Of a DNA stretch of 64,000 bases, positions 42,065 to 51,202 are shown one piece after another. A model generated the notes under the pieces. That model made no database searches. It was not told where the DNA came from and saw only the letters and a list, made by a program, of their open reading frames with translations. The position numbers and the translations under genes were made by a program. The stretch is from Streptomyces pseudovenezuelae (GTDB lineage: Bacteria; Actinomycetota; Actinomycetes; Streptomycetales; Streptomycetaceae): NCBI RefSeq assembly GCF_001513955.1, contig NZ_KQ948148.1, positions 797,905 through 861,904 on the forward strand, in the 5' to 3' direction. How positions within the stretch are numbered: position 1 is the first letter of the stretch; every line of letters starts with the position of its first letter.

Positions 42065-42147
42065 ATTGCATCCGACCGGCTCTCACCGATCGGCGCGGGC
42101 ACCAGCGTACCTGATCGTCCCCTGGAGGGGCAGGTACGGCGATGCAG

Positions 42148-42219
42148 AGCGGGTGACAGGAATTGCACACTGCGCCTTCCCCCTGGAAGGGGGATGTTCT
42201 ACTACTGAACTACACCCGC
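42148..42219 (-). tRNA. tRNA-Gly (anticodon TCC)
   Basis: Acceptor arms GCGGGTG / CACCCGC; anticodon arm TCCCC-CTTCCAG-GGGGA gives TCC, reading GGA and GGG. The D-arm is AGTTCAGTAGTAGAAC. CCA not encoded. Confidence 0.93.
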
Positions 42220-42344
42220 ATGTACTCCGTGAGCTGGGCCTTTTCGGCCTCGCCCCTCGGCGTGCTCCAGACTCTAGCTGACCAGGTGGGGTGCAACGCA
42301 AGTCGGTTGTCCCGAGGGGCGGGTGACCCGGTGTCGACCGGCCC

Positions 42345-42662
42345 TCAGCGGGCCTCGGCGAACGCCTCGTAGACCTTCTTGGGGATCCGTCCGCGGGCGG
42401 GGACGTCCATCTTGTTGGCCTGGGCCCAGGCCCGGACCGCCGCCGGGTCGGGAGCGACCTCGGTCTGCTTGTACGCCTTGCCCGACCTGGACCGCTTGCG
42501 GCCGGCCTCCACGTAGGGCTCGAGCGCCTTACGCAGTTTCTTGGCATTGGCTTGATTCAGGTCGATCTCGTACGACTTGCCGTCGAGTCCGAAGGCGATC
42601 GTTTCCGCCGCTTCCGAGCCGTCGATGTCGTCAAAGAGAGTGACCACGACCTTCTGCGCCAC
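42345..42662 (-). CDS. lsr2: Lsr2 family nucleoid-associated protein
   Basis: The 105-residue protein starts VAQKVVVTLFDDIDGSEAAETIAFGLDGKSYEIDLNQANAKKLRKALEPYVEAGRK (dimerisation domain). It ends AVRAWAQANKMDVPARGRIPKKVYEAFAEA, with the ARGRIP AT-hook-like DNA-binding loop. Lsr2 bridges AT-rich, often foreign DNA and silences it. By position next to purS it corresponds to the second Lsr2-like gene of S. coelicolor (recall). GTG start. The 270-bp region upstream is clearly poorer in G+C than the rest of the window, a good Lsr2 target for autoregulation. Confidence 0.92.
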   Translation of the reverse strand: MAQKVVVTLFDDIDGSEAAETIAFGLDGKSYEIDLNQANAKKLRKALEPYVEAGRKRSRSGKAYKQTEVAPDPAAVRAWAQANKMDVPARGRIPKKVYEAFAEAR

Positions 42663-42931
42663 GAATATCGGTCCCTTCGTACGGCACGTTGTCAATTCAT
42701 TTGTACAGTGCCCGACAATGCATTGTGAAGCTCGACTAAATCCTTCCGCGTGTCCGAGCGCAATAGGTATCGGGTGTCGATCTGAGATCTTTCCCGGAAA
42801 TTTTCGCGAACATCCCCGCACGCCGTGCGTGGTGATGGCCGTCACGTAGATTCCTACAAGTCAACGCGCGTAGAAATTTTGTGCGGGTAGTCTGAAGGAA
42901 CCTGCTCAGCACCACACCACCGGGAGTGCCA
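42663..42931. other. AT-richer divergent control region of lsr2 and purS
   Basis: No gene. Stretches such as GTTGTCAATTCATTTGTACA (near 42690) and GGAAATTTTCGCGAA (near 42795) stand out by their A+T content. AAATTTTGTGCGGGTAGTCT (near 42872-42892) could include the purS promoter with TAGTCT as -10. Confidence 0.5.
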
Positions 42932-43195
42932 GTGGCACGCGTCGTAGTCGACGTCATGCTCAAGCCGGAGATCCTCGACCCCCAGGGCCAGGCGGTGCAG
43001 CGCGCACTGCCGCGTCTGGGTTTCGAAGGCATCTCCGACGTACGTCAGGGAAAGCGATTCGAACTGGAAGTTGACGGCCCGGTCGACGAGGCCGCGCTCG
43101 CCCGCATCCACGATCTTGCGGAATCCTTCCTCGCCAACACCGTGATCGAGGACTTCACCGTCAAGGTGGAGGAAGTCGCGGAGGCCGCGAAGTGA
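42932..43195 (+). CDS. purS: Phosphoribosylformylglycinamidine synthase subunit PurS
   Basis: The 87-residue protein VARVVVDVMLKPEILDPQGQAVQRALPRLGF... with VRQGKRFELEVDGPVDEAALARIHDLAESFLANTVIEDF is a typical PurS. It dimerises and links PurQ to PurL. GTG at 42932 was preferred over GTG at 42926 because GGGAG then lies 5 nt upstream. It overlaps purQ by 4 bp. Confidence 0.95.
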   Translation: MARVVVDVMLKPEILDPQGQAVQRALPRLGFEGISDVRQGKRFELEVDGPVDEAALARIHDLAESFLANTVIEDFTVKVEEVAEAAK

Positions 43196-43872
43196 CCGCT
43201 CGTATTGGCGTCGTCACTTTCCCGGGCAGCCTCGACGACCGCGACACCCAGCGCGCGATCCGGCTCGCGGGCGCCGAACCGGTAGCCCTCTGGCACAAGG
43301 ACAAGGACCTCCACCAGGTCGACGCGGTCGTCCTTCCCGGTGGTTTCTCCTACGGCGACTATCTGCGGGCCGGTGCCATCTCCCGCTTCTCGCCGGTGAT
43401 GGAGACGGTCATCGAGCAGGCCAAGGCGGGACTCCCGGTCCTCGGCATCTGCAACGGCTTCCAGATCCTCACCGAGGCCCACCTGCTCCCGGGCGGGATG
43501 CTGGGCAACGACCACCTCCACTTCATCTGCCGCGACCAGAAGCTGCGGGTGGAGAACGCGGACACCGCCTGGACCGTCGACTACACGTCCGGCCAGGAGA
43601 TCCACATCCCGCTGAAGAACATGGACGGCCGGTACGTCGCCGACGAGTACACGCTGGACAAGCTGGAGGCCGAGGGGCGGGTCGTCTTCCGCTACCTGGA
43701 CTTCAATCCCAACGGCTCCCTCCGTGACATCGCCGGCATCACCAACGAGGCCGGGAACGTCGTAGGCCTCATGCCGCACCCGGAGCACGCCGTCGAGCCG
43801 CTCATCGGCTCCGGCCGTACCGACGGCCTCCCCTTCTTCACCTCGATCCTCAAGAAGCTGGTGGGCGCATGA
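43192..43872 (+). CDS. purQ: Phosphoribosylformylglycinamidine synthase subunit PurQ
   Basis: The 226-residue class I glutamine amidotransferase has GVVTFPGSLDDRDTQRAI, VLPGGFSYGDYLRAGAIS, the nucleophile Cys in LGICNGFQIL, and the His-x-Glu pair in MPHPEHAVE. It supplies ammonia from glutamine to PurL. Overlaps purS and purL by 4 bp each, so the three are translationally coupled. Confidence 0.96.
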   Translation: MTARIGVVTFPGSLDDRDTQRAIRLAGAEPVALWHKDKDLHQVDAVVLPGGFSYGDYLRAGAISRFSPVMETVIEQAKAGLPVLGICNGFQILTEAHLLPGGMLGNDHLHFICRDQKLRVENADTAWTVDYTSGQEIHIPLKNMDGRYVADEYTLDKLEAEGRVVFRYLDFNPNGSLRDIAGITNEAGNVVGLMPHPEHAVEPLIGSGRTDGLPFFTSILKKLVGA

Positions 43873-46127
43873 GCCGGACGCCTCTGGACACGGTCGAGCA
43901 CGCGGCCGCGACCCCCGACGTCGAGCTGCCCTGGGCCGAACTGGGACTGAGGAAGGACGAGTACGAGAGGGTCGTCGAGATCCTCGGGCGCCGGCCCACC
44001 GGCGCCGAGCTCGCCATGTACTCGGTCATGTGGTCCGAGCACTGCTCGTACAAGTCGTCGAAGGTGCACCTGCGCCAGTTCGGCGAGAAAGCGCCCCAGT
44101 CGGACGCCCTTCTCGTCGGCATCGGCGAGAACGCGGGCGTGGTGGACGTCGGTCAGGGCTACGCCGTGACCTTCAAGGTCGAGTCGCACAACCACCCCTC
44201 GTACGTCGAGCCCTACCAGGGCGCGGCGACCGGTGTCGGCGGCATCGTCCGCGACATCATCGCGATGGGCGCGCGGCCTGTGGCCGTGGTCGACCCCCTG
44301 CGCTTCGGCGCGGCCGACCACCCGGACACCAAGCGCGTGCTGCCGGGCGTGGTGGCGGGCATCGGCGGCTACGGCAACTGCCTCGGCCTCCCGAACATCG
44401 GCGGCGAGGTCGTCTTCGACGCCTGCTACCAGGGCAACCCGCTGGTCAACGCCGGTGCCATCGGTGTGATGCGGCACGAGGACATCCACCTCGCGAAGGC
44501 GTCCGGCGCAGGCAACAAGGTCATCCTGTACGGGGCCCGCACCGGCGGTGACGGCATCGGTGGCGCGTCGATCCTGGCCTCCGAGACCTTCGACGACGCC
44601 AAGCCCTCCAAGCGCCCGGCCGTCCAGGTCGGCGACCCCTTCCAGGAGAAGCTCCTCATCGAGTGCACCCTGGAGGCCTTCAAGGAGAAGCTGGTCGTCG
44701 GCATCCAGGACCTCGGCGCGGCCGGTCTGTCCTGTGCCACCTCCGAGCTCGCCTCCAACGGCTCCGGCGGCATGCGCGTGACGCTGGACGACGTACCGCT
44801 GCGCGACTCGACGCTCTCGCCCGAGGAAATCCTCATGAGCGAGTCGCAGGAACGCATGTGCGCCGTCGTGGAGCCGGAGAAGGTCGACCGGTTCCTGGAG
44901 ATCTGCGACAAGTGGGACGTCATCGCCACCGTCATCGGTGAGGTCACCGACGGCGACCGGCTGGAGATCTACTGGCACGGCGGCAAGATCGTCGACGTCG
45001 ACCCGCGCACGGTCGCGCACGACGGCCCGGTCTACGAGCGCCCGTACGCCCGCCCGTCCTGGCAGGACGAGCTCCAGGCGGACGACGCGAACAAGCTGCC
45101 CCGGCCTTCGTCGAGCGACGAGCTGAAGGACCAGGTCCTGAAGCTGGTGAGCTCGCCCAACCAGGCCTCCAAGAAGTGGATCACCTCGCAGTACGACCAC
45201 TTCGTGCAAGGCAACACGGTGCTGGCCCAGCCGGAGGACTCCGGCATGATCCGCATCGACGAGGAGACCGGCCTCGGTGTCGCCATCGCGACCGACGGCA
45301 ACGGCCGGTACGCGAAGCTCGACCCGTACGCGGGCGCCCAGCTGGCGCTCTCGGAGGCCTACCGGAACGTGGCGACGACCGGCGCCAAGCCCCTCGCCGT
45401 CTCCGACTGCCTGAACTTCGGCTCGCCCGAGGACCCGGCCGTCATGTGGCAGTTCGCCGAGGCCATCCGCGGACTGGCCGACGCCTGCCAGCAGTTGGGC
45501 ACCCCGGTGACCGGCGGCAACGTCTCGCTGTACAACCAGACCGGCGAGGTCGCCATCCACCCCACCCCCGTGGTCGCGGTCCTCGGTGTGATCGACGACG
45601 TGGCCCGCCGCACCCCGGTCGCCTTCCAGGAGGAGGGCCAGCTGCTGTACCTCCTCGGCGACACCCGTGAGGAGTTCGGCGGCTCGGCCTGGTCCCAGGT
45701 CGTCCACGACCACCTCGGCGGGCTGCCGCCCAAGGTCGACCTGGAGCGCGAGCGGCTGCTGGCCGAGATCCTGATCTCCGCCTCCCGCGACGGCATGATC
45801 GACTCCGCGCACGACCTCTCCGACGGCGGCCTGATCCAGGCGGTCGTGGAGTCGGCGCTGCTCGGCGGCAAGGGCGCCCGCCTGATCGTCCCCGACGGTC
45901 TGGACGCGTTCACGCTGCTGTTCTCGGAGTCGGCCGGCCGCGCGGTGGTGGCGGTCCCGCGCTCCGAGGAGCTCCGCTTCAACGACATGTGCGGAGCGCG
46001 GGGCCTGCCCGCCACCCGCATCGGTGTCGTCGACGGCGACTCGGTCGAGCTCCAGGGCGAGTTCGCGCTGTCCCTGGAGGAACTGCGCACGGCTCACGAG
46101 GAGACGATTCCGGCGCTGCTCAAGTAG
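43869..46127 (+). CDS. purL: Phosphoribosylformylglycinamidine synthase subunit PurL
   Basis: The 752-residue short-form PurL has MYSVMWSEHCSYKSSKVHLRQFG, VTFKVESHNHPSYVEPYQGAATGVGGIVRDIIAMGARP, DLGAAGLSCATSELA and GGNVSLYNQT. It uses ATP to convert FGAR to FGAM with ammonia from PurQ (step 4). Length fits the PurS-dependent form. A strong terminator follows 19 bp after the stop. Confidence 0.97.
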   Translation: MSRTPLDTVEHAAATPDVELPWAELGLRKDEYERVVEILGRRPTGAELAMYSVMWSEHCSYKSSKVHLRQFGEKAPQSDALLVGIGENAGVVDVGQGYAVTFKVESHNHPSYVEPYQGAATGVGGIVRDIIAMGARPVAVVDPLRFGAADHPDTKRVLPGVVAGIGGYGNCLGLPNIGGEVVFDACYQGNPLVNAGAIGVMRHEDIHLAKASGAGNKVILYGARTGGDGIGGASILASETFDDAKPSKRPAVQVGDPFQEKLLIECTLEAFKEKLVVGIQDLGAAGLSCATSELASNGSGGMRVTLDDVPLRDSTLSPEEILMSESQERMCAVVEPEKVDRFLEICDKWDVIATVIGEVTDGDRLEIYWHGGKIVDVDPRTVAHDGPVYERPYARPSWQDELQADDANKLPRPSSSDELKDQVLKLVSSPNQASKKWITSQYDHFVQGNTVLAQPEDSGMIRIDEETGLGVAIATDGNGRYAKLDPYAGAQLALSEAYRNVATTGAKPLAVSDCLNFGSPEDPAVMWQFAEAIRGLADACQQLGTPVTGGNVSLYNQTGEVAIHPTPVVAVLGVIDDVARRTPVAFQEEGQLLYLLGDTREEFGGSAWSQVVHDHLGGLPPKVDLERERLLAEILISASRDGMIDSAHDLSDGGLIQAVVESALLGGKGARLIVPDGLDAFTLLFSESAGRAVVAVPRSEELRFNDMCGARGLPATRIGVVDGDSVELQGEFALSLEELRTAHEETIPALLK

Positions 46128-46146
46128 CAGGCAGTCGTACGACCGT

Positions 46147-46183
46147 GAAGGCCCCGCCCGTCGCCCTGACGGGCGGGGCCTTC
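46147..46183 (+). terminator. Terminator after purSQL
   Basis: A perfect 16-bp stem GAAGGCCCCGCCCGTC / GACGGGCGGGGCCTTC with loop GCCCT. Confidence 0.9.
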
Positions 46184-46214
46184 GTCACGGGGACGCAGGA
46201 CTAGGCTCACCGCC

Positions 46215-47012
46215 ATGCCCACGGCCAGGAAGCGCGCCCGCACCTACGACCCCCTCAAGATCCGCAAGGCCGTGCAGGCCCAGCTCGGAAACGTACGCGA
46301 GGCCGTACGCACGCTGACCCCCGAGCAACTGGCGCTTCCCACCCGGCTGGGGGAGTGGACCGTACGGGAGCTGGTCGCGCACATCGGGATGGCGGTCACC
46401 GCCGTGCACCGGGGCCTGGAGCGGCCCGCGCCCGCGCGGCAGGACGCCACGGTCCTCGACTGGCCCTTCGCCACCGCCGCCAGTTCCGCGGCCATCGCCG
46501 GGTTCACCCGGGACCTCGCCGAGCGGCACCCCGATCTCGACGCCTACCTCGGTGACATCGACCGGACCCTGACCGAGCTGCTGGACAGCCACCCCGGCAC
46601 CCGGCTCCTGGAGACGAACGCCGGCGCGATGCCCCTCGCCGACTACCTCGTCACCCGCACGGTCGAACTCGTCGTCCACACCGACGACCTGAGCGCCGCC
46701 GTGCCCGGCCTGGACATCCCCCACGACCGTCAGGCACTCGCCGCCTGCACCCGTCTGCTCGCCGACGCCCTCGCGGTCAAGGCGCCCGGCGGCTCGACCG
46801 AGGTGCGGATCCCGCCGTACGCCGTCGTGCAGTGCGTCGAGGGGCCCAGGCACACCCGGGGCACCCCGCCGAACGTCGTCGAGACCGACCCGCTGACCTG
46901 GATCCGGCTCGCCACCGGCCGGCTGAGCTGGAACAGCGCGCTCGACGCGGCGAAGGTCAGTGCGAGCGGGGAGCGGGCGGACCTGGGCGGGCTGCTGCCG
47001 TTGATGGCCTGA
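46215..47012 (+). CDS. Maleylpyruvate-isomerase-like (DinB/MDMPI) sterol-carrier-type protein
   Basis: The 265-residue protein has RTLTPEQLALPTRLGEWTVRELVAHIGMAVTAVHRGL, in which WTVRELVAHI carries the metal-binding His of the mycothiol-dependent maleylpyruvate isomerase N-terminal (DinB-like) domain. DYLVTRTVELVVHTDDLSAA supplies the second His. The C-terminal part (TEVRIPPYAVVQCV ... TDPLTWIRLATGRLSWNSAL) is a small sterol-carrier-like domain. A mycothiol-linked transferase or isomerase is likely; the substrate is unknown. ATG at 46215 has TAGGCT 7 nt upstream and no Shine-Dalgarno: likely leaderless. Confidence 0.85.
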   Translation: MPTARKRARTYDPLKIRKAVQAQLGNVREAVRTLTPEQLALPTRLGEWTVRELVAHIGMAVTAVHRGLERPAPARQDATVLDWPFATAASSAAIAGFTRDLAERHPDLDAYLGDIDRTLTELLDSHPGTRLLETNAGAMPLADYLVTRTVELVVHTDDLSAAVPGLDIPHDRQALAACTRLLADALAVKAPGGSTEVRIPPYAVVQCVEGPRHTRGTPPNVVETDPLTWIRLATGRLSWNSALDAAKVSASGERADLGGLLPLMA

Positions 47013-47064
47013 CATCGACGGGTGAGAGGCCGAACCCTTCGCGGGTCTCGTGCGTCCAAGGGGC

Positions 47065-47889
47065 ATGAAGCGGACGACACGTGTGACATGCGCCGCCCTG
47101 GCCGCCGTCGGCACCACACTGCTGGCGGCCGCCTGTGGCACGGAACCCGGCACCGCGAACGACAGCGTCACCGACCGCGGGAAGACGTCCCGGCCGGCCG
47201 GCATCGCGGACGTCGACTGGTTGCCGCAGAAGGTGACCGTGAACGGCAAGGAGTACGTCCTGCCGAAGGACGCCAAGACCGTCCGGGACGCCCGCATCGT
47301 CTTCAAGCCGGACGCCGACGCCTCCCGCGACGACGGCGGCGAGTCCGGCGGCTCGGTCGGCTGCAACAGCATCGGTGCCGACGCCGAGATCAACGGCGAC
47401 ACCGTGCGGATCACCGACCTGGTCCAGACGCTGATCGGCTGCCCCGACCCCCTCGGAGAGTTCGAGGCGCGGTTCGTCGACGTCTTCCAAGGCACCCACA
47501 GGGCCGAGGTCGCGGAACGGGACGGCGTCAGCACCCTGACCCTGACCACCCCCGGCGGCGACACCATCACCTTCCGCGAGAAGAAGCCCCCGGCCCTGAA
47601 GGGAACCCGCTGGTCGCTGGGCGGCGACGCCCACCTCACCCTCACCAAGAACAACACCGTCACCGGCAGCCTCGGCTGCAACACCTTCCGCGGCAGGGCC
47701 ACCGTCAAGGACGGCACCATCGAGTTCGGGCGCCTGGCGACCACGCGCGTGATGTGTGCGGGCCCGGTGATGAAGACCGAGCGCGAACTCGCCGGAATCC
47801 TCTCCGGAAAGGTCTCCTACCAGCAGGAACACGATTCCCTGAAGATCACCAAGGCCCCCGGGAAGAGCGTTACGGCACGAGCGGAGTAA
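47065..47889 (+). CDS. META-domain lipoprotein
   Basis: The 274-residue protein begins MKRTTRVTCAALAAVGTTLLAAAC, a lipoprotein signal peptide with lipobox LAAAC. The mature part has two META-like halves: GSVGCNSIGADAEINGDTVRITDLVQTLIGCPDPLGEFEARFVDVF and GTRWSLGGDAHLTLTKNNTVTGSLGCNTFRGRATVKDGTIEFGRLATTRVMCAGPVMKTERELAGIL, as in HslJ. It should be anchored outside the membrane; role unknown, perhaps envelope stress. ATG at 47065 was chosen for the signal peptide; a GTG five codons earlier is possible. Confidence 0.85.
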   Translation: MKRTTRVTCAALAAVGTTLLAAACGTEPGTANDSVTDRGKTSRPAGIADVDWLPQKVTVNGKEYVLPKDAKTVRDARIVFKPDADASRDDGGESGGSVGCNSIGADAEINGDTVRITDLVQTLIGCPDPLGEFEARFVDVFQGTHRAEVAERDGVSTLTLTTPGGDTITFREKKPPALKGTRWSLGGDAHLTLTKNNTVTGSLGCNTFRGRATVKDGTIEFGRLATTRVMCAGPVMKTERELAGILSGKVSYQQEHDSLKITKAPGKSVTARAE

Positions 47890-47946
47890 GAAAGCCCACT
47901 CTCCACGCATTCGGACCAGTGGTCGATCTCGCCTACACTCGGAGCC

Positions 47947-49473
47947 GTGCCACGTGGTGACGGACGACTCAACCACGACCTGCTCCCCGGTGAGAAGGGC
48001 CCCCAGGACGCTTGCGGCGTCTTCGGTGTCTGGGCTCCGGGCGAAGAGGTCGCCAAGCTCACGTACTTCGGGCTCTACGCCCTCCAGCATCGGGGCCAGG
48101 AATCCGCGGGTATCGCGGTCAGCAACGGCTCCCAGATCCTCGTCTTCAAGGACATGGGCCTCGTGTCCCAGGTCTTCGACGAGACCTCTCTCGGTTCGCT
48201 CCAGGGTCACATCGCGGTCGGTCACGCCCGCTACTCGACCACCGGCGCCTCCGTGTGGGAGAACGCCCAGCCGACGTTCCGTGCCACCGGGCACGGTTCC
48301 ATCGCGCTCGGCCACAACGGCAACCTGGTCAACACGGCGCAGCTCGCCGAGATGGTCGCCGACCTCCCCAAGCAGGAGGGCCGCAGCCCGCGGGTGGCCG
48401 CCACCAACGACACCGACCTGCTCACCGCGCTCCTGGCGGCCCAGGTCCACGAGGACGGCACGCCCCTGACCATCGAGGAGGCGGCCCCCGTGGTCCTTCC
48501 TCAGGTCCAGGGAGCCTTCTCGCTCGTCTTCATGAACGAGCACACCCTCTACGCCGCCCGCGACCCGCAGGGCATCCGCCCGCTGGTCCTCGGCCGCCTG
48601 GAGCGCGGCTGGGTGGTCGCCTCCGAGTCCGCCGCCCTCGACATCTGCGGTGCCGCCTACGTCCGCGAGATCGAGCCGGGCGAGTTCGTCGCCATCGACG
48701 AGAACGGCCTGCGCACCTCCCGATTCGCGGAAGCGAAGCCCAAGGGCTGTGTCTTCGAGTACGTCTATCTGGCGCGGCCCGACACCGACATCGCCGGCCG
48801 GAACGTCTACCTCTCCCGCGTGGAGATGGGCCGCAAGCTTGCCAAGGAAGCGCCCGTCGACGCCGACCTGGTCATAGCGACCCCGGAGTCCGGCACCCCG
48901 GCGGCCATCGGCTACGCCGAGGCGTCCGGCATCCCCTTCGGTGCGGGCCTGGTGAAGAACGCCTACGTCGGCCGTACGTTCATCCAGCCCTCACAGACCA
49001 TTCGCCAGCTCGGCATCCGTCTGAAGCTGAACCCGCTCAAGGAAGTCATCAAGGGCAAGCGCCTGGTCGTCGTCGACGACTCGATCGTGCGCGGCAACAC
49101 CCAGCGCGCCCTGGTCCGCATGCTCCGCGAGGCGGGCGCCGCCGAGGTCCACATCCGGATCTCCTCGCCCCCCGTGAAGTGGCCCTGCTTCTTCGGCATC
49201 GACTTCGCCACCCGCGCGGAGCTCATCGCCAACGGCATGACCATCGACGAGATCGGCACCTCCCTGGGCGCCGACTCCCTCGCCTACATCTCCATCGACG
49301 GCATGATCGAGGCGACCACCATCGCCAAGCCGAACCTCTGCCGCGCCTGCTTCGACGGCGAGTACCCGATGGACCTCCCGGACCCCGAGCTGCTCGGCAA
49401 GCAGCTCCTGGAGACGGAGCTGGCCGCCGGCCCGGCCGCCACGGCCGCCGCCGACGCGATCCGTCGCCCGTAG
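47947..49473 (+). CDS. purF: Amidophosphoribosyltransferase
   Basis: The 508-residue protein starts MPRGDGRLNHDLLPGEKGPQ and has an 11-residue-plus leader before the Ntn nucleophile Cys23 (DACGVFGVWA), so propeptide cleavage is expected. RYSTTG and HNGNLVN are glutaminase motifs, and RLVVVDDSIVRGNTQRALVRML is the PRPP loop. Cysteines in KPNLCRACFDGEYP fit a 4Fe-4S cluster. It makes phosphoribosylamine, the first step of purine synthesis. GTG at 47947 with TACACT (47934-47939) 7 nt before it suggests a leaderless mRNA. Confidence 0.97.
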   Translation: MPRGDGRLNHDLLPGEKGPQDACGVFGVWAPGEEVAKLTYFGLYALQHRGQESAGIAVSNGSQILVFKDMGLVSQVFDETSLGSLQGHIAVGHARYSTTGASVWENAQPTFRATGHGSIALGHNGNLVNTAQLAEMVADLPKQEGRSPRVAATNDTDLLTALLAAQVHEDGTPLTIEEAAPVVLPQVQGAFSLVFMNEHTLYAARDPQGIRPLVLGRLERGWVVASESAALDICGAAYVREIEPGEFVAIDENGLRTSRFAEAKPKGCVFEYVYLARPDTDIAGRNVYLSRVEMGRKLAKEAPVDADLVIATPESGTPAAIGYAEASGIPFGAGLVKNAYVGRTFIQPSQTIRQLGIRLKLNPLKEVIKGKRLVVVDDSIVRGNTQRALVRMLREAGAAEVHIRISSPPVKWPCFFGIDFATRAELIANGMTIDEIGTSLGADSLAYISIDGMIEATTIAKPNLCRACFDGEYPMDLPDPELLGKQLLETELAAGPAATAAADAIRRP

Positions 49474-49518
49474 CCGGACCGTCCCACCTGCAGTACGACA
49501 CGAAGGTTCTCACTAGCC

Positions 49519-50583
49519 ATGTCTGAGACAACTGGTGCCAGCTACGCAGCCGCGGGCGTCGACATCGAGGCGGGCGACCGCGCCGTAGAGCTGATGAAGG
49601 AGTGGGTGAAGAAGACGCAGCGCCCCGAGGTCCTCGGTGGCCTCGGCGGCTTCGCCGGCCTCTTCGACGCCTCCGCCCTCAAGCGCTACGAGCGTCCCCT
49701 GCTCGCCTCCGCCACCGACGGCGTCGGCACCAAGGTCGACGTCGCGCGTCAGATGGGCGTCTACGACACGATCGGCCACGACCTGGTCGCGATGGTCATG
49801 GACGACATCGTGGTGTGCGGTGCCGAGCCGCTGTTCATGACCGACTACATCTGTGTCGGCAAGGTCCACCCCGAGCGGGTCGCCGCGATCGTCAAGGGCA
49901 TCGCCGAGGGCTGTGTGCTCGCCGGCTGCGCCCTCGTGGGCGGCGAGACGGCCGAACACCCGGGTCTGCTGGGCCCGGACGACTTCGATGTCGCCGGCGC
50001 CGGGACGGGCGTCGTGGAGGCCGACCGGCTGCTCGGCGCGGATCGCATCCGGAAGGGTGACGCGGTCATCGCCATGGCGGCCTCGGGTCTTCACTCGAAC
50101 GGGTACTCGCTCGTGCGGCATGTGCTCCTGAACGAGGCGGGCCTCGCCCTGGACGCCCGGATCGAGGAGCTCGGCCGCACCCTCGGCGAGGAGCTCCTGG
50201 AGCCCACCAAGATCTACTCACTGGACTGCCTGGCCCTGATGCGCACGGCCGAGGTGCACGCCTTCTCGCACGTCACCGGCGGCGGACTGGCGGCCAACCT
50301 GGCCCGTGTCATCCCCGACGGCCTGCACGCGATCGTGGACCGCACCACGTGGACCCCGGCCCCGGTCTTCGACCTCGTCGGCACGACGGGCCGGGTCGAG
50401 CGCCTGGAGCTGGAGAAGACCCTGAACATGGGCGTCGGCATGATCGCGATCGTCCCCGAGGAGTCCGCGGACGTCGCCCTGGAGACCCTGGCCGACCGCG
50501 GGGTCGAGGCCTGGGTCGCGGGCGAGATCACGGACCGCGGCGAGCACGCCACGGGTGCCGAGCTCGTCGGTGACTACGCCTAG
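49519..50583 (+). CDS. purM: Phosphoribosylformylglycinamidine cyclo-ligase
   Basis: The 354-residue protein has VLGGLGGFAGLFD, LLASATDGVGTKVDVARQMG, DDIVVCGAEPLFMTDYICVGKV and GGGLAANLARVIPDG, the AIRS signatures. It closes FGAM to AIR with ATP (step 5). It lies 45 bp after purF and is probably in the same transcript. The unit ends at a hairpin at 50616-50653. Confidence 0.97.
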   Translation: MSETTGASYAAAGVDIEAGDRAVELMKEWVKKTQRPEVLGGLGGFAGLFDASALKRYERPLLASATDGVGTKVDVARQMGVYDTIGHDLVAMVMDDIVVCGAEPLFMTDYICVGKVHPERVAAIVKGIAEGCVLAGCALVGGETAEHPGLLGPDDFDVAGAGTGVVEADRLLGADRIRKGDAVIAMAASGLHSNGYSLVRHVLLNEAGLALDARIEELGRTLGEELLEPTKIYSLDCLALMRTAEVHAFSHVTGGGLAANLARVIPDGLHAIVDRTTWTPAPVFDLVGTTGRVERLELEKTLNMGVGMIAIVPEESADVALETLADRGVEAWVAGEITDRGEHATGAELVGDYA

Positions 50584-50615
50584 AACCACGCTCGCCGGAC
50601 GCACAGGCAGCGCAA

Positions 50616-50653
50616 AACCCGGTCCGGTGGTGTGGACCACCCCGGACCGGGTT
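50616..50653. terminator. Terminator between purM and the DUF3073 gene
   Basis: AACCCGGTCCGGTGGT pairs with ACCACCCCGGACCGGGTT with a 2-nt bulge. It serves both converging genes. Confidence 0.8.
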
Positions 50654-50669
50654 ACGCACAGCTAGGTCG

Positions 50670-50921
50670 TCAAGCTCCGCGGCGTTGAGACGCAGGACCG
50701 GACTCGTCGTCCTCGTCCTCGTCGTCGTTGTAGAGATCCGCGTACTGGGCGTACGGGTCGTCTTCCTCGTCGTCGTCCTCGAACGGCTCGCCATTCGGCG
50801 GCTGGCTCGAAGTCGAAGCGCCCAGCTCATTGGCCAGACGCGACAGATCTGTCCCGCCGCTGCTGTACTTCAGCTGGCGGGCGACCTTCGTCTGCTTGGC
50901 CTTTGCCCGGCCGCGCCCCAT
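50670..50921 (-). CDS. DUF3073 family protein
   Basis: The 83-residue protein starts MGRGRAKAKQTKVARQLKYSSGGTDLSRLANELG, the DUF3073 signature, then has a very acidic tail (FEDDDEEDDPYAQYADLYNDDEDEDDESG). Basic head and acidic tail suggest a nucleic-acid or ribosome partner, but no role is known. ATG at 50921 has GAGGGGG upstream. The 281 bp between this gene and vdh (50922-51202) hold no gene I can support. Confidence 0.9.
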   Translation of the reverse strand: MGRGRAKAKQTKVARQLKYSSGGTDLSRLANELGASTSSQPPNGEPFEDDDEEDDPYAQYADLYNDDEDEDDESGPASQRRGA

Positions 50922-51202
50922 GGCTCGACCCCCTCGGATACGGGGCTCGGTGGCCCCAGAGTCTTGACACGCGTTCATGATCTGGAACGGGCTCTCCGCA
51001 GAGAGACCGGTCCGTAGGGCTTCCACGGTACCTGAGCCCACGCCCATACGGTACGTCGCCCGCAGCACGTGCCCGACACCAGGCCCCGTGGAATGCCCCG
51101 TCCTCGCTGGTCAACCGCGATTTTAACCACTTCTTCGCGGCCGACCCGCCGACGAACGTGAGAGTTCTCTCCAAGTGTGCGCCGACGGGTACCGGTCAAA
51201 CG

